Below are positions 56,970 to 64,000 of a stretch of DNA of 64,000 nt, one piece after another. The notes under the pieces were generated by a model that made no database searches, was not told the origin of the DNA, and saw nothing but the letters and a program-made list of their open reading frames with translations. Origin of the DNA: Aspergillus flavus (lineage: Eukaryota > Ascomycota > Eurotiomycetes > Eurotiales > Aspergillaceae). A program made the position numbers and the translations under genes. Each line of letters opens with the position of its first letter. Position 1 is the stretch's first letter. The DNA lies in the NCBI RefSeq assembly GCF_009017415.1, contig NC_092403.1, positions 1,240,001-1,304,000 of the forward strand. The letters are read 5' to 3'.

Positions 56970-59487
56970 GTTGGCCAGCCAAGAACCAGAATAAGGCTCA
57001 TCCTTTATCTCTACCTTAGGAAAATGACGGTCAAGCAGCGTCACATAGCCACCTTTTCTATGAGCCAAGGCTTTATTTTAATTGAAGGTTCTGGACTCGC
57101 CAGGATACAATGAAGGGTTTGAATATGGATCATTAAGTAGAATCTTGACCGTGGTTTACTATGATGAGAATGGCTTAGGTGCTTATTTATCCAGTCCTTC
57201 GATAGCCGCAGGACTTTTACAGGATATTTTCCTTCTAGCTGTTCTTCATCGTCGACAATAACATTATTGTTCCGTTCCATACTATCTCGGCTGGTTCATG
57301 ATCGTCCTCGTATCTCAGGGTCTAGTAGAAACATTGGTTAAGCTTGTTAAGTGCTCGGTTTCAATCTTCGTTGGAGCCATATACGGTTCGGTACGTACAA
57401 AGGTCCCTAGGGCCAGACTCGTGGCCAGTGAAACAATTTCTTGAGAAACTGACATGCCATTTTTTTTGGCCCACGGCGGCTCACATTTGTATGTACCATA
57501 ACAGTCCACTTCGCCTCTATCTGAAGAACGCCTGGGTGCACTTCATGATTCACAGCTTTATATAATAAGCAGGATTATGCTTGTTAATGCCATCCTAAAA
57601 TTCTATTTCTGAAAGATGTTCACTTAGACCACTATCACTAAGTACAAACATTATATCTCTTCCCTATCTTTGAACTGTGCTGGTTTTTGTGTTTCCCTTG
57701 CTTTAAACGTGCCCTCATTCTATGTCTGATGCATGCCTTTTTACTTAGACTTGCTCGCAATGTCATACTGCTTTTCCAAGACTTCCTATGTCTAGAGTGC
57801 CCCTTGATGGCCATTAAGAGCAACATGGATCCGCTTTTGATTTGCTCGGGGCCAGATTGTCACCTTTCGCCGAACAAATAGCCTTGCCTTACCAGAGAGA
57901 ATATGGCTTCTTTTATGTACCGGTACGATGTGTTTAAGTGGCGTATCACAAGTCGAAAGCTTGTTCATCGATTGGTTATTCATGGCCTGCTCTAAGTTTT
58001 GTTTTCCCTCGATAGCTGTAGGCGGCATCATCTGTCCACCTTATGCCATATCCTGTAGAATTTTTAACAATGATAAAATTAATCAACTTCCCAATAGTCC
58101 AACAATAGAGCAAGATCAGCATCTGCGAATTGTTTCGTAACCATTAGTTTGGACTTCGCGTGCTCGCCGCTTTGTAACTACTCGGGAAGCTTACTATCGG
58201 ACCGCTGGCCTCCAGAATGCACAATTATTTATAAAATAAATTATTATGAGCTATTAAAATGTTATGCCGACTATGAGCTAAATACTAACCTAGGTTAAGA
58301 AACATTACATAGTAATGAGCCCTACATCGGCCGAGGCTATATATAGAGTTCCGACCAAAGTGGGTCGAGACCAATTTTTGGGACGAGCGATGCAACTCTA
58401 CAACGACTAGAGCTTAGGTCAAAGCATATCTGACCATATTCAAGCCAACGGTTATCTTGTACTGCTTAGGTACCCCCACGCCCGAACGTTAATCCAGTGA
58501 TAAGTATTTTACCTTTGGTCCCTTAATTCCGGCAACCGTGCCTCAGGATAACGTAGAACTAGAACTTATTGCATATTAAGAGGAGTCTGGCTATAGATAT
58601 TAGACATGGAGCAATGGTGCATGTCACCAGCCACTAGTTTCCGGTGTCGCTACAGCATTTGGTCAATCTAAGCTATCCTATCCTACAGCTATATCAACGA
58701 CTGTGACCAAGGAATAGGTTCTGACATAGGGTAACGAAGATATTACGGAATGACGAATGCTAGTCTGTTAACAGGGATCATTTATATCTAAGACATTGGC
58801 AATGATACAAGCGTTGGTGACTGTCGATCCCTTGACACATGGCCCACCCAATACTTTGGGTCAGTTGTGACTAGATCAATCGTTGGGTTTTTGTTAGCAG
58901 ATTCTCACTCTAGCCCTTCACTTCATATAGACTTCATTTGTAACGAAGGCGCTACTATTTCCTTTTCTGGTAGTTAGTCCTTGAAATGCTGTCACCTAGT
59001 CGGAGACTATCTAATTCCGTCATTACAGGCGAACTAGCCGGTAAACTGGGATCATCTTTTCTAGGAAATAGCATCTCGGGCTAAATATTTCCCTCACTCA
59101 ATTGTTTCTTGGTGGACCTACAAAGAAGCTTTTTTTTCGACATGCACGTGAAAGGGTAATGCCATAGGATCTACACTATGAGATAGATATCTTCAACGGG
59201 GATTAGGTACACTCAGAGGCCGGGATAAACATTTTAATGGGACGGAAGAAAAAATGAAATCAATGAACCACACGTGTAAAAATTATAATTATATAGCATG
59301 TGAGATTGGGCAGTTAGGCAGCCAGCTGCCTGGCCCATTTAGTCCAGGGCCTGAGGGTTCCTCGTTTTCCTTGTAGATCTTGCCTCTGCTGATTTATCGA
59401 ATTTCCAAGCTAGAAGCAAAGAAATCAATGACCCAAGGTAAACCATGGTACCATAGGTCCCGCTTAATTGAACCTACCACACCAGGG
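56970..59487. other. AT-rich, stop-dense decayed region, 2.5 kb
   Basis: No supported gene. The composition, with long AT stretches around 58200-58300 and 59270-59300, is typical of aged repeat DNA, but I could not define element ends. Confidence 0.4.
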
Positions 59488-61012
59488 CTACCAGGTCTCA
59501 TGCAACCGGTCCGGATCCAGCTCGCTATTCCGACGGCTTCTGTCCTCGTGGGTCACCTCAATCCGATTCGAGACCAGGATACTACTTGCGACAGTCCCGG
59601 TTGGAGACGCAGGGTATGTCTTCAGGTTCTGCATCTTGACGTCGCCCACCATTCGTTCCTCACTCTCGGTCAATGTGAGGGTCCCCGCTGTAGGGTACCC
59701 ACTAGAGGGCTTCCGACGATTCCGACTCCGGGAGTCACCACCCCCACCACCAATAGTCTGGAAATCACTGGGATATTTGTTTGTCGGGTTTGAGTTGAAT
59801 GCACTGCCGTAAACGCGCCCGAGCCAGGATTTGAACAAGTGGAATATCATGGGTAGATTGGTTGTTATCACTGCGACGAATGTCTCTCGTGTACCCCATG
59901 CGCCGCTTAGTTCTGCGCCGTGGAGGGGGTCCTATAAATCAATGTGTGAGTAGAGGCATGGGGACCTGTGTGCGAACGAGCATGTGAGGATCACATACTA
60001 CGAGAACGAAGACACTCTTCAGGGTGGCGCAGACTAGAACGAACACGCCGGCACTGAGTACAATTGTAGAAGCAATCTTCTTCACCAGTTTCAACTTAGT
60101 GCTCCATAGTACTGGGATTGGGATCGTAATTAAGTAAAGATCGGTGCTGATGTTTGCTGCGAAGGACACCCAGACTATTGGCTTGGAGATAGCCGCTTGG
60201 CAGATATCTAAAGAGAGAGTGTTAGTGTAATCCCGAAGATCTAGAGAAGACGAAGCACTTCCTGCCAGGGTCCGGGTTGATCTGCCAATATTTGTGAAGT
60301 GGTCGGCATGCCGCGAAGATTGTTACAATGCTCGCTATAAAAGTGCCGATGACGAGGGCGAAGCCAACATACACTGGGACTCGATAACGCCGGCCAAGAC
60401 CATCCTATTGATTGTCAGGTGCCATTCTGAAGAGGTTGCTCGTCGGAAGCTATACCGTCAGTCGAACGTAAAATGCCAGCATGGAGAGCTTGAGCGACCA
60501 GATCAACGCCGAGTATGTAGTCCACCCTGCGACCTGTATCTTGGATCCGATAACCCTATATGATGGAAAAGCCTTAGTCGGGACGGACATAATTTTTCAC
60601 TATTGATGACAATCAGACGCACCTATATCGGTATTCGGGATCATCGAGAGACAGTCCTGCGCGCTGGGCATCTGTCATACCATTATTGGCTAGGCCATGG
60701 GCAACATTGCCCACGCTGTATGCAAGAGCTGTCTGCGCGGTGTAAAACAACTTCAAGGGTCCACGTTAGTAGGGTAGTAGGTGGTCGTGATCTATCGGGG
60801 ACACGAACAATCCCAACCCAGACAAGGTAATCATCGGCTCGCAGATTCCTCAAGCCCACGGCGTTTCCTCGGGCGTATGTCCTGAGTATAGTCGCGGCAA
60901 CTCCAATTGAATAGAGTGTCCAAGATTCAATTGCAGACTTGTGAAATGCTGCCTGTGCGGCCTCTTCTTCAGCGGCCCTTGTGACTACGTCAAACGCGGT
61001 ACGGGAGGACAT
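59488..61012 (-). CDS. Pth11-like rhodopsin-domain membrane protein, possible splice defect
   Basis: Joined minus-strand exons encode about 380 residues of the fungal rhodopsin/SAT4-type integral membrane family, seven-helix receptors related to Pth11. Order: WTLYSIGVAATILRTYAR (TM1), ADDYLVWVGI, LFYTAQTALAYSVGNVAHGLA, VAGWTTYSALIWSLKLSMLAFYVRLT, YVGFALVIGTFIASIVTIFAACRPLHKYW, then ICQAAISKPIVWVSFAANISTDLYLITIPIP (written here as a junction), STIVLSAGVFVLV, and DPLHGAELSGAWGTRE, followed by a Gly/Ser-rich polar tail ending at 59488. Most introns have GT/AG ends. Between NPDPG and ICQ near 60270 no GT donor keeps the frame; the expected GTAAGT reads GGAAGT. Unless a GG-AG or other unusual splice works, the protein is truncated after about TM5. 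Ligand and role are unknown. Confidence 0.75.
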
Positions 61013-61872
61013 CCTTGGACAAAAGGTTTAGAAGGGCATTTTCGGAAGAAGCGACAGCTAGAGCGTTAGATAGAGAGCAATCGGTCACTTTTATTGTTTT
61101 TGTATGCTACACAAGGTTTCGCCTTTTCCCCACCATAGGGTTGGGATATCGCTGGGTATGGATGGTAGAGCCCTAGGAGGGCAGAACCACATCTATGGAG
61201 CCTTATAAGACAAAAACCAATTTTGCGATTGCTGCATGAGTAACCACAACGTTAGGTGAGCTGGTTAGATAATCAAGGGTCCGTTTCAGAGAGATTTAGG
61301 CGTAAACCATGTTATCTGCACCTCATCTGTTTAGGTTACCGGGCTTCCGAGGGGCCCGATTAGTGAACATGTAGTCCTATTGTTGTGGCCAAATGCCCGA
61401 CCAAGACCCGCATCGGAGGAATCAGCGGATCTGGATAAGGGGATTCAACGTGCTAATTAAGGGTACCACGGTCAACAGTTGGTCAGAAGTCTGGCCTAGG
61501 CAGGGGTTGTAGAACGTGCTACAACGCTTTTGTGGATCTTCGCAAGGCTAGAAAAAATGAGGTAGCATTCGCCAAGATTCGTCTCAGGTCTCCCACATGC
61601 TAGGGCACAAATACTGCATTAGCTTGAGACAGTGGGTAATGAACGTAGATTAGGAAACTAATAAAATGGACTCCATGCAGAAAAATAAATAACAGAACGT
61701 CACCCGCATTCTCGTGGAACAGGCAGGGATGCAAATCTGACTGAGCATATTCTGACTGGTCACCTCGGCTGATCAGAACCATTTTTGCGCCGGCAGGAAG
61801 CAGCCTTGCATCGTGGCGATTTTAGTCTCTCTTCTCCAGGGTCTGTAACATTCTGCGACTTTTCTTCTCACA
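61013..61872. other. Divergent intergenic region
   Basis: 860 bp between the receptor-like gene and the FAD oxidase, which are transcribed away from each other. No clear site identified. Confidence 0.45.
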
Positions 61873-63619
61873 ATGCTTCGACTCAAAATGGAAGTGGTCG
61901 CGGCTTTGGCTGCATGGGCGATCGCCTCGGCCTGTGAGAACCTGCCTATAGCTAACCATTGGATTCGAGGTCTCTGTCCACGATCAAATGATGTCAAGGA
62001 CCTGGGAATCAAGCTTTCACCGGCTGCCAAAGTTTATTTCCCAGGCTCAGAAGAGTTCGAAGTGGCATCAACCAGGTGGTCTGTCTTAGAGGCTCCTAAA
62101 GTGAATATCGTAGTAGTGCCGGGCACAGAAAACGATGTCGTCGAAACGGTATATTTCTTTTTTCGTTCCCCTCTCTCTCCCAACATGGGCATGCAAAGCC
62201 GTCAGGTTGAACATGGCATACTGTACGTCTGCAAGAGTTGGAATGCTAACCCGAGCGCCTTAGGTAAAATTCGCGAATGAAAAGGATTTACCCTTCCTTG
62301 CGTACAACGGTGCCCATGGGGCAATTACGACTCTGGGTAAGATGGACCATGGTATTGAAATCTTCCTGGATCAACTGAACACCATCGACATTGCCAAGGA
62401 TGGAAAGACAGTAAAGATTGGTGGTGGAACTAAGTCTAAGGCGGTGATTGATGAGCTCTGGGCAGCAGGAAAGCAGACAGGTGAGTCGGCACTAGCGAGT
62501 CGACCTGAAAGGTTCCTGCATACTGACATGGAGATAGTCAGCGGTACATGCGAATGTGTCAGCTTTCTAGGACCTGCACTTGGCGGAGGCCATGGGTGGC
62601 TGCAGGGGCACCACGGTCTCGTGGCGGATCAGTTTATTTCTATGAACGTTGTACTCGCAGATGGGAGCCTGAAAGTGCTCGATAAAAAGTCGGATCTCTG
62701 GTGGGCGATGAATGGTGCCGGCCACAACTTCGGGATCGTAACCTCCGTGACTACGAAGCTCTATGATATCGTTCACTATGATTGGGCAATCGAGACTCTT
62801 ACCTTCAGTGGTGACAAAGTGGAAGCTGTCTATCAAACCGCTAATGACCACCTCCTGAGGAACGGTACCCAGCCGGAGGGCGTTATCAATTGGTCATACT
62901 GGTTGAATAACCCGAACGCTGACCCTGAAAATGTAAGTCTCTCAATTCTCCAAGACCTGTCAAGAACGAACTAACTGTCAAAGCCTGTGATTCTATTTTA
63001 CATCATTCAAGAGGGTGTAAAAACTGTCGATTCAGCTTACACAAAGCCTTTCCACGATATTGGTCCACTCTCTACAGAGCCAAAGGGAGGGAGCTACACC
63101 GATCTTGCTGAGTGGACCGGGATCTCCCTGTCAGCACCTCCATGCCAAAAGGCAGGCCTTGTCAACCCCCGGTTCCCTAACTATCTCGAAGAATACAATG
63201 TCCCCGCTCAAAAAAAGGCATATGAGATCTTCGCAAACGCGATCCGTGGAAGCTCGGCATTCAACAACTCAATATTTATGTTCGAAGGGTATTCCATGCA
63301 GGGAGTAAAAGCAATCGACAGCAAGTCCAGCGCCTTCGCTTTTCGAGGAGAGAATATCCTCTCTGCCCCACTCATCACCTATGCGCCTGCTGGCCCGGAG
63401 CTTGATGAGAAGGCCGCCCAGTTAGGCAACGAGCTTCGCCAAGTTCTCCACAAGGCCAGTGGGCGGCCAGAGGTACGTGCGTACGTCAACTATGCCTACG
63501 GTGATGAATCACCGCAACAATGGTATGGAAGTGAGAAGTGGCGCCAGGACCGTCTACAGGCCTTGAAGAAGAAGTACGATCCAACGGGTAAGTTTAGCTT
63601 CTTTGCGCCTGTAGCATAA
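61873..63619 (+). CDS. Secreted BBE-type FAD-linked oxidoreductase
   Basis: Four exons (61873-62148, 62264-62480, 62538-62932, 62984-63619) give 507 residues. The protein belongs to the berberine-bridge/6-hydroxynicotine oxidase-like flavoproteins that oxidise sugars, alcohols or alkaloid-like substrates with O2. Residues 1-20 look like a signal peptide. The FAD-binding PCMH domain shows VVVPGTENDV, FLAYNGAHGA with the flavin-attaching histidine, KIGGGTKSKAVID, GTCECVSFLGPALGGGHGW with a cysteine at the second possible flavin link, and WWAMNGAGHNFGIVTS. The C-terminal BBE segment shows VNYAYGDESPQQWYG and the ending KKKYDPTGKFSFFAPVA. All introns have GT/AG ends; the second splice creates QTVSGTCECV. 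Substrate unknown; no biosynthetic cluster surrounds it within the window. Confidence 0.92.
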
Positions 63620-64000
63620 GGTCACAGTAGCCCTCGAGAACATCCGCCGCCATCTGATCTTGATCGTGTAACTGTTGGGCCTTGTTCCCACCATCGATCC
63701 TCCTTCTGTAAATATATCTACTCTCACAGAAACGCTCTACCTAGCTTAATGTAACCTCGAATTTAATTTGACGTAACAATGTAGAATGTACTATGCGCAG
63801 ATCACCGCACTCCAAACGAACCAATTACCTCTACCCCCCACTGTCTGAAAGCCACATACAAATACTTCATTAGAGGGAACAGTTACAACTTCTCTCTATA
63901 TTTTAACCTGGCCTTGTCCAGCCTGTAAACCGGAACAATGAACGATGGTAGGGAACAGACAACAACATACATATTGAAGGAAATATGAGCCTTGGGAATC
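63620..64000. other. 3' flank to window end
   Basis: No feature seen. Confidence 0.5.

Noticed and set aside
59488..63619. Part of a secondary-metabolite cluster around the FAD oxidase
   Set aside because: BBE-type oxidases and MFS genes occur in such clusters, but no backbone synthase is present in the window.
1..64000. CRISPR array, operon or prophage
   Set aside because: The genes are eukaryotic with introns; no spaced repeats or phage-type genes were seen.

Overview
This is a 64 kb piece of a filamentous ascomycete genome, most likely a Eurotiomycete of the Aspergillus/Penicillium type. The evidence is short introns (about 36-100 nt) with GT...CTAAC...AG signals, monocistronic genes on both strands, long intergenic gaps, and families typical of moulds: GH78, GH43_24-CBM35, Zn2Cys6 regulators, Pth11-like receptors, tannase/feruloyl esterase and BBE-type FAD oxidases. 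There is no rRNA, tRNA, CRISPR array or operon. Genes with introns were rebuilt by joining exons that restore family motifs and keep the frame. These joins are inference, not transcript evidence.

Layout. 0.7-2.5 kb: an unrecognised protein with a hydrophobic hairpin. 3.4-9.4 kb: a divergent pair of plant-polysaccharide enzymes, GH78 alpha-L-rhamnosidase and secreted exo-beta-1,3-galactanase with CBM35. 9.7-14 kb: free-standing alanyl-tRNA editing protein and an amino-acid permease. 15.5-21.1 kb: arginine/agmatine deiminase-family enzyme, PEP-mutase/isocitrate-lyase-family enzyme and a Zn2Cys6 regulator. 21.8-28.4 kb: WD40 remnant, conserved unknown protein, cupin with a stop at codon 12, alpha/beta hydrolase and a decayed reductase. 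29-38 kb: bacterial-type glutaminase, Dal5-like transporter, secreted tannase/feruloyl esterase and a short-chain reductase. 38.7-44.4 kb: a possible 72-aa membrane protein, secreted alpha/beta hydrolase, a decayed unknown gene, a RING-H2 protein and a frameshifted MARVEL-type membrane gene. 46-47.6 kb: NAD formate dehydrogenase. 47.6-51.7 kb: gene-poor DNA with a 23-base A tract and a candidate 263-bp MITE. 51.7-64 kb: secreted alpha-carbonic anhydrase, a conserved unknown protein, a heavily decayed gene, a Pth11-like receptor with an apparently lost splice donor, and a secreted FAD oxidase.

The window reads as an accessory region rather than one pathway. Most intact genes serve nutrient capture (rhamnose and galactan side chains, phenolic esters, amino acids, glutamine, allantoate-like solutes) or small-molecule oxidation. 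Seven or more genes are at various stages of decay. I see no polyketide synthase, NRPS or terpene cyclase, so no secondary-metabolite cluster. The most notable items are the decayed genes whose single lesions can be pinpointed, the bacterial-type glutaminase, the candidate small membrane protein, and the TIR element with transition-type differences between its internal repeats.
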